64,000 bases of DNA, from positions 62,001 through 126,000 of the forward strand of contig MU626295.1 in the NCBI GenBank assembly GCA_025603075.1, in the 5' to 3' direction. This DNA comes from Neoconidiobolus thromboides FSU 785. Lineage: Eukaryota > Entomophthoromycota > Entomophthoromycetes > Entomophthorales > Neoconidiobolaceae. Below are positions 1-11,403 of this stretch, piece after piece; the first letter of the stretch is position 1, and the number at the start of each line of letters is the position of its first letter. The position numbers and the translations under genes are program-made. A model generated the notes under the pieces. That model was not told the origin of the DNA, searched no databases, and saw nothing but the letters and a program-made list of their open reading frames with translations.

Positions 1-1
1 G

Positions 2-175
2 ATGTGTATTGGAAATCAATTTTCACTTTTGGAACAAAAAGTATTCTTGATTTTGATATTACTAAAATTTAATGTTGAGTTACCACAGGATTCTATTCAT
101 TGTAAACATCCTATCCTCCCTGCTTTAGGGATATCTAGTCCAAAGGATCTCAAATTAAATTTTATTCCGATTTAA
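2..175 (+). CDS. Cytochrome P450, 3' end only
   Basis: The window opens inside this gene. The frame starting at base 2 reads through the heme-binding region: a Cys-Ile-Gly-Asn-Gln-Phe-Ser-Leu-Leu-Glu run, the usual C-I-G-x-x-F-[SA] signature in which the Cys is the axial heme thiolate. A hydrophobic helix-L stretch and about 40 C-terminal residues follow, ending at TAA 173-175. The rest of the protein lies upstream of the window, so substrate and CYP family cannot be judged. The assignment rests on this one motif and on the short distance from the Cys to the C-terminus, which is normal for P450s. Confidence 0.8.
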   Translation: MCIGNQFSLLEQKVFLILILLKFNVELPQDSIHCKHPILPALGISSPKDLKLNFIPI

Positions 176-407
176 TATATTTGCGTGATTTTATAACTAT
201 AGTTATCACCATTTTTATTGTAAAATCATATTAAAATTGTATTATTTTCAATATTTTAATAAATAAATATCTATAAAATTAATTTAAAATAATTGCTTTA
301 AAAATCAATTATTTTATTTTATTTACAAAAATGATTAAGTAATAATACTGGAATTAATAACTTACAACTTAAAAGTAATAGTATTTTTGTTAATATGAAG
401 TCAATAT
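176..407. other. A+T-rich spacer, nothing recognised
   Basis: 3' flank of the P450 gene. It is runs of A/T without a supported gene, ending at the first MITE copy. Confidence 0.6.
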
Positions 408-512
408 ATGGGGATGTATTTTTTTGTTTAAGAATTTTACTAATAGCTTTTCTACTCAAATAGCGCTTAAAAATAGAGAAAAGTAATGAAACTAAAAAAA
501 ACACCCCCATAT
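408..512 (+). mobile_element. MITE copy 1 (TGGGGATGT family)
   Basis: About 102-bp element with inverted ends TGGGGATGT (from 409) and a 3' end of ACACCCCCA, flanked by TA on both sides. The interior has the family core CAAATAGCGCTTAAA. A short frame on the complement is just the MITE read backwards, not a gene. Confidence 0.8.
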
Positions 513-617
513 GTTTATTTAGATTATATAAACTTATTATTCTATGAATTCAAACGTCATTATTTTAAATCAACTTGTTAAGTAAATAACAAAAACTATT
601 CTATTAGTAACGAAGCA

Positions 618-690
618 GCTCCCTTGGCCCAATGGATAAGGCATCAGACTTCTAATCTGAGGATTGCGGGTTCGAGTCCCGCAGGGAGTT
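618..690 (+). tRNA. tRNA-Arg (anticodon TCT)
   Basis: A full cloverleaf is visible without an intron. The acceptor stem is GCTCCCT paired with AGGGAGT (first pair G-U). The D-arm is GCC...GGC. The anticodon stem CAGA/TCTG carries the loop CTTCTAA, giving anticodon TCT. The T-arm is GCGGG-TTCGAGT-CCCGC. A wobble G-U first pair also occurs in yeast tRNA-Arg(TCT). The CCA end is not encoded. Confidence 0.95.
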
Positions 691-1247
691 AAAAGTATCC
701 TTTTTTCCTTATGGAAAAGATGATTTTTATTTCATTAGTAAAATAGTTGAATCAAGGTTTAAGTTTGTTTAAATAAAATTAATGGAGTTTTATTTTAATA
801 AACATAGTATATAAACCCTTTTAAAAGTACGTTAACAAAAAAAGTGTTCAATAAAGAAAATTGATAATTGATTCAATCAATAAATCAAAGTTTTGTATAA
901 CTTCAAAAATAATGATGTATATAGATAGGATCGTTAATAAAAATTATTAAGGTTGATTAAGTGATGCTTTTTGGTAAATAAATTCAATTAATGCAAAAAT
1001 ATTTAAACTCGCGTTTTGAACCTATAAATTAGACGCGTTTTGGTAGAGTTTTATAGCAAAAAGTTCAACTTAAAACTTGGATCAATTCAAACAAAGCAAC
1101 TTGTTAACTCACTTTCTAAAAACAAACTTTTGAAAAAAAAGTTTTTCAACAAAATCCTTTAAATCAATCTACACTTTATCTTTTTATATATATTAACTAA
1201 CATCAACATCAACATCAAACTAATCAACATTAAAATAAATCAAAAGA
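691..1247. other. Intergenic, leader of the kinase gene
   Basis: A+T-rich, with no gene seen. The last 60 bases before the kinase start hold CATCAACATCAACATCAA-type triplet repeats, likely 5' UTR. Confidence 0.5.
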
Positions 1248-4180
1248 ATGAAATCCATCTTACAAAAAGAATTCGATCGTTTTATATATGAAAGTAAAGC
1301 GTATTCCATTGATAAACCGAAGGCAAAGAGTAATCCACTTGGTAATTTCAATTACAAATCCGATATTGAGAAACAAATCATTCATGGTAAAGAGCATTAT
1401 TATGACTCTTTATTAATGAATATCGATTTAACTAAAATTGATTTAAAAGATAAAAATTTAAATATCAATGGTAATTTAATCTTATTCTCAATAGATATTC
1501 TTACTAAGATTGATTTTTTATTCCATTAGCTGCTTATTTTCCGATTGAGAATAATGATATGAATACGATAAACGTAAATAAAAAATCCAATTATCGATTT
1601 GAAGTTGTGAGTTCTTTAGGTAGAGGTGCTTTTGGGGCTACTTTTTCAGCATTAGATAAAAGTTTTAATCCACCTATACAAGTGGCTATTAAAGTACAAA
1701 TTGATCCAAAGCAAAATTATATTGGAAAAAATGTAAGTAATTAAAACAAACAAAATTAAGATAATGTTCCATTTTTAACTTGATATTTAATTTAGGAAGC
1801 AAGTGCTATTAATTGGTTATCAAGAAAGATCAATGGACGTAAGTCCTCAGGTTCCCAAAAAATTGTCAATTTAAATTTCACCTTTTATCAACAAGGGCGT
1901 TTATGTTTAGTATTAGAATTATTAGAAAATTTTCCCATATTTGAATATACATTTCCAAAAGGTTATAAAGAAAGTAAAGTAGAATGGCGACCTATAAAGA
2001 ATTGTAAAGAAAAAATTAAAAGAATTAAAAGGCTAACTAAAATTGCTTTTCAATTAATTACTGCTCTATTACATCTTCAATCTCAAGGTGTCATTCACTC
2101 AGATATTAAACCAGATAATATATTGAGAAGTAGGTCCAAACAGACTTCTCTTAGATTATGTGATTTTGGTAATGCTATTATTTTAAATCAAATTGATAAT
2201 TATAAAAAAAGTTTTGATGTTCAAACCTTACCTTACAGAGCCCCTGAAGTAAGTTATTTTATAACAATAATAATATTTTCATATTCAATATAAAATTCAT
2301 AGCTATTAGCCCAAATTAGAATTGAAAAAGCAATTGATATGTGGTCAGTTGGTAAGTTTAATAAAATAAATAACATCAAATCTAATTTATTTATTTATTA
2401 ATATATATTAATATATATTATTATATATTTATTTTATTAATTATTAGGAATTATATTATGTACAGCAATTACTGGTAAATTACCTTTTTATTCTAGTGAT
2501 CAAGATAGTTTAGAAAGAATTAATAAATGTCTTGGACCTTTTCCATATTCTTATTATCATACCTCTACTATATTAAAATCTGATTTAATGGATGATACAC
2601 ATATGATTGGAAGGTAAACCTTAAAAAAAATAGTTATACTAAAAAAATTAATAAATATAAAATATAGTAAACGACCTTTATTAACAAGTCAAGAAAGATA
2701 TAAAAATTTAGGACAATTATTAGGATTAGATTGTACAGAACCAATTATTCAATTTTTGGATGGATTATTACAGTTAGATCCTAACAAAAGATTTACACCT
2801 TTAAAAGCATTATCTCATCCCTTTTTATCGGATTTAATGGGCATTGATTTAAGATATATTATTTCTTTACAAACTAATTTTTCACCAAATTCAAAACATC
2901 AATTAAATTCATCTCAATCTATTCAATTAAATCATTCAAATCAACAGCAGCAAGCTATTAGTAGATCTAACAATATTAAAAGTTTAAGTGGAAATAGTAT
3001 ACATAATTTAAGTATTAGTAATTTAACTATGAACAATAATCAACAGTATTTGAATAATTTTAATGGAAGAAGTATGATTAATAATAACAAAGAATTATTT
3101 TTAAAAGAAAAACAAATTAAATTACATAGTTCAAATCAATTTATTGATAAAGCAAAGATTAATTTAATAAAGAATAATATTGTCAATATAGATAAAGAAA
3201 ATATAAAAGAAAAGAAAATAATCAATAATAAGGAAATAAAAATAAGGGTTAATAATGAACGAACTGAATTAGAAAAACAGATGAATGAAGCTATTTATAA
3301 TGAAACTAAACAAATTAATAATAATAATAATAATAATAACAATAATAATAATATAGATAAAGATCAATACACAAATAATAATAATAATTTAACTAAAACA
3401 AATTCTACTAATAATATGAGAGTTAAATTGAAAAGAGATATTCAATATCAATTAGAAAATAATGGAGATAAAGAATATAAAGAAGAAATGGAAGTTAAAG
3501 TTAAAAGAGAAAAATTAAGTAATGAGAATGGGAGGAATAATAGTACTATAAAGTTAGCCAAAGAAATCAAAACAAATAATAATAATAACAATAATAAAAT
3601 TAAGGAAAGTTCAAATACATTAAAATCATTACAATTTTATGATAAAAAAGTTAAAGAAAATACATCAAATTATGAGTTGAAGTTAAAAGAGAATCTAAAT
3701 TATGATTTAAAATTAAAAGAGAAGTATGATAAAGATTATAATAAAAAGATAAATAATGAAAAGAATAATGAATTAAATAATGATGAAGATATTAATATAA
3801 CATCAATAACTACTACAGCTACAATCACTAGTCAACCAGTAAAAATCCCTAAAATAATTACTAAATCAAGTAAGCCTCGAGTTAAAAATATAAAAGAAAA
3901 ATCAGTAATTGAATTATTAAAAGAAGAAAAGAAACAATTGAATTCAATTCTTCAACCAATAAGAACAAAGAATTCAAATCAATTAAATATTCAAGCTAAT
4001 AAAGTACAATATCAAACAGTAATGAATCATATTAATCATACTATAGAGGAAGATAAAGATAAAGATAAAGATAAAAATCGAAATCAAATAAAAACAAATA
4101 AAAAGTATTTTGATTTTGATAAATTAAATACATTATTTCCTTTGGATGATGAAGAAGAAGTAGATGTTGTTGAACTTTAA
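1248..4180 (+). CDS. PRP4/DYRK-like CMGC protein kinase with Asn-rich tail
   Basis: Spliced from six exons (1248-1470, 1530-1732, 1796-2248, 2303-2351, 2448-2613, 2668-4180), giving about 868 aa; all junctions are GT-AG and keep frame. Kinase landmarks are the glycine loop GRGAFGATF (about residue 101), AIKV lysine, helix-C Glu, catalytic HSDIKPDN (about 242), CDFGNA (about 264), LPYRAPE activation segment, DMWSVG, and LSHPFL closing the domain near 412. The HxDIKPDN, LCDFG and YRAPE combination points to the PRP4/DYRK/CLK part of CMGC. PRP4 kinases phosphorylate spliceosome proteins, but that role here is inference. The tail (about 412-868) is charged and low in complexity, with runs of Asn from AAT repeats and a KDKDKDK run near the end. 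No other domain is seen in it. Confidence 0.75.
3315..3352 (+). repeat. AAT microsatellite coding for poly-Asn
   Basis: A near-perfect run of AAT/AAC triplets inside the kinase gene encodes a stretch of more than ten Asn. Shorter copies lie at about 3375-3390 and 3575-3597. Confidence 0.85.
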
Positions 4181-4457
4181 TAAAGTAAAAGAAAAGTGAA
4201 GATTAAATAGGATAATGATTATTTATTGTTTATTATTTCTAGATAAAAAGTGAGAATTAAATAAAATAAAAAGAGAATATTAAATTATATTAAATTGTAT
4301 TATAATTTTTATAATTTTTTATAATTTTTATATTATTGATTTTTTTTGATTAGATATAGTAATTGATTACGTCACCCTTGTTATTAGATTAAATAATTTA
4401 AGTTAATTTTAGTAAAAATTAAAATTATTCTTTTGTAATTATTAATTGTTTATAAAG

Positions 4458-5399
4458 ATGTATACTTTATTATCTGGGTTATATCAAAAATATAATCAAA
4501 AAGAAATGTATTCTATATTAATAATTGGATTAGATAATGCAGGAAAAACAGTAAGTTGAAAATATTTAGCTTTATTTAATTAAATTATAAATATAAATAT
4601 AAATTAAAGAAATAGAAACAAATTAATAAAAGAAATCAATTGACTAATGAGATTTAATTTTTAAATAGACGTTATTAGAAAAAATTAAACAACAATATTT
4701 AAATCAAATACCATTACCACCCGAGAAAATAGCACCCACCGTTGGTTTAAATAGTAAGTTTGATTTTAAAAAATAGAATTAAAATTTAATTCATAATTAT
4801 TTATTATTTAACTAAATATTAATTAACGTTTTTATCTTTATTTTTATTTATTTCTATATGATTAGTGGCTAAAATTCAATATGAAAAGAACAGTATTATA
4901 AATTTTTGGGATTTAGGTGGACAAAGTGATTTACAAAATATATGGAAAAATTATTATTCAGAATGTCATGGTATTTGTTTTGTTATTGATGCTACAGATA
5001 AAGAAAGATTAGAACAATGTAAATTAGTATTTGGTAAATTTATTATTTATTATTTATTATTTATTATTTATTATTTATTATTTATTATTATAGAAAAATT
5101 AGTACTAGATGATAGAATTCAAGGAGTACCTATTGTAATGTTAGCTAATAAACAAGATATAACTGGAAAATCATTATCAGTAGAAAGTATTAAAGAAATT
5201 TTTAATAAAATTGCTATTAAATTAGAAGCTAGTGATTCTAAAGTATTACCTATTTCAGCATTAACTGGGTAAACTAGTATTTAAATCTTTCAATTAATTA
5301 TTTTATTTGAATTCTAGATTAGGTGTTGGAGATGCAATTGATTGGTTATGTAGTCGAATGATTTTAAATAAATTAGAAAGACCACCTGTATTAAAGTAA
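4458..5399 (+). CDS. Arf-related small GTPase (ARFRP1 / yeast Arl3 type)
   Basis: Five exons (4458-4550, 4669-4753, 4866-5033, 5094-5268, 5318-5399) encode 200 aa. The start MYTLLSGLY is diagnostic: ARFRP1 and Arl3 begin Met-Tyr rather than with the myristoylated Gly2 of Arf. G-motifs are GLDNAGKT (24-31), TVGLN switch I, WDLGGQ switch II, NKQD and the SALTG loop. Members recruit Arl1 and GRIP golgins to the trans-Golgi and depend on N-terminal acetylation and the membrane protein Sys1; this is family knowledge, not seen here. The third intron (5034-5093) is made of TTTATTA repeats, is 60 nt long and has no in-frame stop, so retention would insert 20 residues instead of truncating the protein. 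Confidence 0.9.
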
Positions 5400-5433
5400 T
5401 AATAACTATTTTAATAATATATAGTATAGTAAC

Positions 5434-5463
5434 ATTATTATTATTATTATTATTATTATTTTA
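5434..5463 (+). repeat. ATT microsatellite
   Basis: About nine ATT repeats just downstream of the GTPase stop codon. Confidence 0.85.
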
Positions 5464-5579
5464 TTATAAATAAATTAAATTAAATTAAACTAATAAAACA
5501 TTATTTAACTTGATTTTATTTATTTTAAAAAAATTACAAAAAAGACATTCTCTTCTCACTTCTCATTCATTCTTCTCTC

Positions 5580-6236
5580 TTATACATTCGATTCAAAATT
5601 GTCTTCGTTATCAGTGGATTGATTATCCAGTTCATCAGCTTCAGTAATAATATCATAAGACCAATGTTTTTTCAAAGTATCATTGAAATTGAAATTCGTT
5701 AAAATTAAATTATAATTATCTCTTTCTGGTTCTTCAGGTTCCTTATAAAATTCTGCTTGTAAATAAATGAATAAACAAAGGATTTGAATTATTAAAGAAT
5801 TGAGATCAGTTATTAATAATAAAGCGAGATTTGATTCTAAATTAAGTAGAGATAAAAGTTAAAATCAATAGCTTAGAATATATACAATATTAAATAAAGT
5901 ACCTTGTCCAATAAAATCAATAATAATACCTGGTGTTATATTAGAAGTTAGATGTAATATGATTGAATAAAAATTGATAATAAATAAATATAAAAAACTT
6001 AATTTTAAATTTTTAGAAATGGGAATTTTTAAAAAGATCTAAATAAATGATAATAGTAATAATTTAGTATTATTTCAATAAATAAACAGAAATTAAGTTA
6101 CCAAGGTAAAACACCATTTTAAGATCAAATTTAATAAATTACAATCCAACAAATAAATAATAATTATTAACGAATAATGAAGAAAAGTATAACTCTTATA
6201 TAAGTCTCTTTTGACGAAATCCCATTTATTACTCAT
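5580..6236 (-). CDS. DUF1746 family membrane protein
   Basis: Three exons on the complement (6236-6102, 6038-5903, 5836-5580) give 175 aa; the ATG at 6236 is the start that keeps frame across the first intron. The N-terminal half has two hydrophobic helices, one containing IIIIYLLDCNLLNLILK and one SFLYLFIINFYSIILH. The segment GIIIDFIGQ, followed after the second intron by LALLLITDLNSLIIQILCL, matches my memory of the fungal DUF1746 domain. The C-terminus is acidic and polar. Function is unknown to me. The family assignment comes from motif recall and a profile search would settle it. Confidence 0.6.
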
Positions 6237-6561
6237 TTGTTATTATTATTATTATTAGAAATAAATTAATAAAGATTGAATGATTGAAATTTGAAATATC
6301 AATAAATTCAAGTTAAACCTCCACTCTTTTTTAAAAATTGAAGATTAAGTAATTGTAAGCCAATGGAACAAAAATAAACATTAATTTTTATATATACAAA
6401 TAAGTGATGTAATAAAAATTCTTTTTGATAACATGGGTTTTTTTAATAGACTAATAAAATCCCATTCAATCCTATTAATACATTCAATCAAAATTTCGAG
6501 TGTTTTGAAACTCAATTAAACTTAATCAATTAGTTAAAATAAATACATTAATTAATTAAGG

Positions 6562-8829
6562 ATGTTAATAAAAAATATTTCAAAGAAGATCACTTGTTTA
6601 AAATCCATCATTCAACCGTTGAAAATAAATTCCAATTATTCGTTATCAAAACATTCTATTAATAATATCATCGTATCTACTTTAATTTATCAATCTCAAT
6701 TTCATACTTTAAGAGGAATTTATAATGGTAATAATGACACTTCCATCACTTATAAAGATAAAACTCAATTACAATCTTCATTAAGAAAAGAATTAGACAA
6801 TTTAATTCAATCAATAGATTGCAATACAGAAATTCCAGTTATTGAAACACAAGTTCAAACTATTCAAGATCAACTTTTATATCATGAATTACATTATGGC
6901 CCTTATTCTATTAATTATTATGAACAATTAAGTGGATTATTAAAAAGAATTAAATTAAATAAAAAAGTAATGTTAGATTTAATTCATCAATTACAAATTA
7001 AAAAAATCACCTTGAATCTTTTCCTTTTTAATGAACAAATGTATTATAATATTATCGATAATGACTGGGAAAACATAAAGAAATTGGAAGACAAATTAAG
7101 ATATACAAACGTTGATAGAGACAATAATACATTAGATTTGATGATTAAAAAAGAAATCAATTATTTTAATTATTTAAAAGAAATAGATCATGGGAATGAA
7201 AAAGGAAATATAAAGGAAATGAACGATAACATTCAAGAATGGTTAATATTATTTGAAAATAAAAAGATTACTTTGAGTGAAAAAAGTTGGCTTCAATTAT
7301 TGCAATTTTATTTAAAACTAGGAGAATATGAATTAGCAGAAAAAGTTTATTTAATGTTATTAAAAAAAGAAAATGGACAAATAGAAGAGAACATTAGTCA
7401 AATAATATCTAATGATAATAATAAAGAATTAATAGAAGACAATAATATAATCGAATTATTGAATGAAAGTAAGAATATTAATCCATTTATTATTCGATTA
7501 GGTATTAAATTATATAGTAAATTAAAAAGAAAACAATTAATTCAAGTTTTATTTAACAAGATTAATAATAAGAATGAAAAAGATTATATTAGTTTGATTA
7601 CTATATTATTACAAAATCAAGAATTTCAATTAATTGAAGAGTATTTTCAATTATATTTAAAACAATATTTAGGTTTCAATATAAATTTAAAGGATGAAAA
7701 TAGTATAATAGATATTAATAACAAGAAAGATGATTTTAAAATTAATAATAATTTAGTATTTAATTTATATTTAAAAAGTTTATTAATTCAAAATAAAAAA
7801 CAAGAAATTGAGAATTTAGTTGATTTAATGAAACAATTTAATTTAATGGATCTTATTAGTTATACAACATTAATTAAATCATATACACAAAAAGAAGAAA
7901 TAATCAAAGTAAACAAAATATTTAATGAAATTGAACAAAATAAATTACAATTAGATACTAAAATTATAGTAATTTATAGTGAATTATTATTTTTACATGG
8001 TCAATATAATGAAGCTTATCAATTAATTGAAAAATATAATAATTCATTAAATTTATTAAATGATGTTAATATAATTATTAATTTATGTTATGGTAGTATA
8101 ATTAATCTTAAAGAAAATAAAGCAGCACAGTATTATTCCATATTAAAAAATAAAAAAATTCATATTGAGAAAAGAATTCTTTTATTACAAGCAAGTATTC
8201 AAAATGAATGGCATGAGTTTTTACAAATTATTATTTCAGATATTGGAGAAAATGAATATAATAGTAAATTATATACAATTTTATTAAATTATTATTCAAG
8301 AAATCAAAAGAAATTAGAATATTTATTATTATATCAAAAATTAAAATTAGATAATAATTTAATTAATTTAGATATTTATTTAATTAATTCTTTAATTAAT
8401 GGGTTTAATTTATTAAAATTACCTTTTAGAAGTCTTCAACAATTTGATATGTTAGAGTGTATGAATTTAAAACCAAATGAAGCTACATTATCAATTATAT
8501 TAGATACTACTTCTCATCATCAATTGCCTGAAAGATTTGAGTCTATTTGGAATAAATATAGTAACAATAATAATAAAGACATTCAATTAAATTCCAATCA
8601 TTATTCTAATTATTTAGAAGGTTTAGCAAGATTAGGTTATATAGAAGAAGCAATTCAATTTTTGTATCAAAATAGTAGTAAAATTGAATTCAATTTAAAA
8701 ACATATTCTATATTAATTCAATATTGTAAAAAATTTAATTTAATTCATGATAAATTAATGTTAATTAAAACTTTTTTATTGGATCAATTTCCACAACATA
8801 GAAATCAAATATTAAAATTATTTTTTTAA
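6562..8829 (+). CDS. PPR-like helical-repeat protein, probably mitochondrial
   Basis: Single exon of 755 aa. The first 35 residues are basic, hydroxylated and free of Asp/Glu (MLIKNISKKITCLKSII...), as expected for a mitochondrial presequence. From about residue 240 on there are paired helices of 30-40 residues typical of pentatricopeptide proteins, for example SYTTLIKSYTQKEE (about 432), INSLINGFNLLKLP (about 608) and HYSNYLEGLARLGYIEEA (about 679). Fungal PPR proteins bind specific mitochondrial RNAs and act in their stability, processing or translation; the target cannot be read here. Asn and Lys are over-represented because of base composition. Its TAA (8827-8829) overlaps the stop of the convergent SMU1 gene. 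Confidence 0.65.
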   Translation: MLIKNISKKITCLKSIIQPLKINSNYSLSKHSINNIIVSTLIYQSQFHTLRGIYNGNNDTSITYKDKTQLQSSLRKELDNLIQSIDCNTEIPVIETQVQTIQDQLLYHELHYGPYSINYYEQLSGLLKRIKLNKKVMLDLIHQLQIKKITLNLFLFNEQMYYNIIDNDWENIKKLEDKLRYTNVDRDNNTLDLMIKKEINYFNYLKEIDHGNEKGNIKEMNDNIQEWLILFENKKITLSEKSWLQLLQFYLKLGEYELAEKVYLMLLKKENGQIEENISQIISNDNNKELIEDNNIIELLNESKNINPFIIRLGIKLYSKLKRKQLIQVLFNKINNKNEKDYISLITILLQNQEFQLIEEYFQLYLKQYLGFNINLKDENSIIDINNKKDDFKINNNLVFNLYLKSLLIQNKKQEIENLVDLMKQFNLMDLISYTTLIKSYTQKEEIIKVNKIFNEIEQNKLQLDTKIIVIYSELLFLHGQYNEAYQLIEKYNNSLNLLNDVNIIINLCYGSIINLKENKAAQYYSILKNKKIHIEKRILLLQASIQNEWHEFLQIIISDIGENEYNSKLYTILLNYYSRNQKKLEYLLLYQKLKLDNNLINLDIYLINSLINGFNLLKLPFRSLQQFDMLECMNLKPNEATLSIILDTTSHHQLPERFESIWNKYSNNNNKDIQLNSNHYSNYLEGLARLGYIEEAIQFLYQNSSKIEFNLKTYSILIQYCKKFNLIHDKLMLIKTFLLDQFPQHRNQILKLFF

Positions 8830-10719
8830 TTTTTATAAATTGAAATTAAATTTGTTTCCCCATAACCTATTAACCGATTGGAAAATGGATGACTTAATAT
8901 ACCAATTGGATGTGAAATTGTTTCCTATTATTATTTTATGAAATAAATTAAATTATAAATAAATTATTATATTATATTATTATATTGTTATATTATTATA
9001 TTATTATATTATATTATTACCTGAAATTGATGTAATAAATTGCCATTTTTAAAATCCAAACAATAAATAATACCATCCATATCTAATAGATAAATAAATT
9101 GAAATTGTGATGAAATTGAAATATCAACAATTTTTTTATCTTCATTTGATAATTCATATTTTCTAATTATCTAAATATTAATATATTAATATTAATATAC
9201 TTCCATTTTATTATTATAAATAAACTTACATTTCCATTGAAGTCAATTAAATGACAACAATTGGAATTCGAACCAATTAAATAATAAGCTTCTTCATTTA
9301 ACTTCATTTGTACTTTTAATATTTTAAATAAAGTAATACCACCTAAATTATTATTAAATCCTGCTTGATTAAATCCTAATTTATCGCTCGTTATTATCTT
9401 TAAACATTCACTTGTTTTATAATCCCATATCTAATTTATTATTATTAGTAGTAGTAGTAATAATAAAATAAAAAACTTACCCTAATAACCCCTTCACTAC
9501 CCACAGATAAAACTTTAGTATTATCAAAATTCATTACACAGCCATTAACAAAAGAAGTATGTCCTGTAAACTGTTTGATTTTTTTACCAGAATTAAGACC
9601 AAATACTCTAAAGTAATAATGAATAACAATAATGTTAATATTAACATTCTATTTTCAATAATATTTTTGTAACTATTAATTTAATTTACCTAATAGTTTG
9701 ATCAAAACCAGCAGTTAATACCTTTGTATTATCTAATATAAAAGATATACAAGTAATTCCATTTTCATGAGCAGATAAATACTTTTTAACTAATCGTCCA
9801 TTGATTAAATTATAAATATGTAAGTTTCCTTCTTTACAACCACTTGCAATTAATTCATTATTACTACTTAAACTCATACTTAAGATACTAGACGACATAA
9901 ACATGGGATTTTTCTATTTAAAAATTATTATTATTAAAATACTGTTATTATTATCTTTTATCTTTTATCTTTACTTACTTCAAATTGATATTTTAAATCC
10001 TTTCTTAATTTACCTGTATTAATATTCCAAACTTCAATAAACCCATCAGTTGAACCAGTAACTACAGATATACCATCATTAGAAAATAATACCGATTCTG
10101 CATGTGTTTTTTTTGGTAGCTAATAAAAACGAGGATATTTAATTTAATTTAATTTAATTTAATTTATTATTAATTATTAAAATTAAATAAAATTAAAATT
10201 ACTTACTTTAATTGAACAATAAAATTTATTGGCCATTTCTTCAATATCTTCTTCTTTTTTTTTATTTTTGCCTTGGAATAAATCATAATCAGTATCCGTT
10301 AATAATAATCCTTGTGATTGCTGATATTTTATAGATTGATTTAATAAGGTTAATAAACGTGCTGGTGGAGCGGTGATTAAATGAGTAGAAAGTTCTAAAA
10401 TTGTAAGATTGGTATATGAATAATAGTATAATAAAATAACTAAACTCACTCTTGCCTATTTGTTGTCGTCGTTTTATTTTTTCATTATTATTAGGATAAA
10501 ACTATTTAAAAAAATGAAATTTTAATATTGTTTTTTTAGAGTCATATATTTATACTTACCTCTCTTAGATCCAAAAATGTTCTTGATATTAAATTTTCCA
10601 AATTTAAATATTTTTCAGCATCAATATTTCTTAATAAACTTAATGGTTCACTATGTCTCAATAACTCTCTTGCTCCTGTTACTTCTTTCATTTCTAATAA
10701 TTCTAAAAAAATCTAAACA

Positions 10720-10786
<67 letters not shown>

Positions 10787-11145
10787 GACAAAAATAGTTA
10801 CCTGTTCATATAATTCAATCAAAACCTTTGGTTTTAAATCCAAATTTTGAGTTTGTTCTAATACTAAATCCCATTCTCCATTTTCAATTTGAGATTGAAA
10901 TAAATTGATATCTTTTACAAGATTTAAACTATTACCAGTTTCTTCCTAACATAAAGTTTAATTAGTTTGATTTTCAATTAAATGGAAATGAAATTTACTT
11001 TTAAAGCTTCATAACTTTTAGTTAAATTATTCTCTTTTAAATATTGTTGAATCAATTGTATCACTCTATTAATTATGGATTAACCTTAACATTATTTAAA
11101 ATAATATTGTAAGTACTCTTGACTTTCAATTTCAGTTTGATTCAT
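8826..11145 (-). CDS. SMU1: SMU1-type WD40 spliceosomal protein
   Basis: Many-exon gene on the complement. The start at 11145 reads MNQTEIESQ and, after a 5' intron, [21 protein letters not shown], a LisH motif very close to the SMU1 N-terminus. An internal segment with [19 protein letters not shown] and [15 protein letters not shown] (near 10.3 kb) matches the linker of human SMU1. WD40 blades follow, for example [19 protein letters not shown] and [11 protein letters not shown] near 9.7-9.9 kb, and the last exon ends ...[14 protein letters not shown]...SIYKN. SMU1 works with RED in the spliceosomal B complex and affects splice-site choice. It lies head to head with U1-70K, with 258 bp between the two start codons, so a shared promoter is likely. 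One intron carries a long ATT microsatellite. Confidence 0.9.
10720..10786 (+). repeat. ATT microsatellite in a SMU1 intron
   Basis: About 22 uninterrupted ATT/TTA repeats lie within an intron of the minus-strand SMU1 gene. The poly-Ile frame on the plus strand here is an artefact of the repeat. Confidence 0.9.
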
Positions 11146-11403
11146 TCTATCTATAAAATTTAATAAAAATATAAAAATCATTATTTGAACTTTAATTACA
11201 TAACTTATAATTACTCTTCAAAAACTTCTGTCCATCCAAAAAGAACCAACTAAAATAAATCACAGTTAAAAAGTTCAACTTAACCAACTTTTGAAATTGA
11301 TTTTTTTTCACTATAAAAGAAATAAAATCTTATATTATCATTTTATTCAATATCATTCACAATAGTCACAAAATAATAATAAAACAAGAAAAGAAAAAGC
11401 AAA

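Noticed and set aside
319-510. 63-codon frame on the complement
   Set aside because: Lies mostly on MITE copy 1; no protein family signal.
10577-10813. Plus-strand frame with poly-Ile
   Set aside because: It is the ATT microsatellite in a SMU1 intron read in one frame; SMU1 exons on the other strand explain the flanks.
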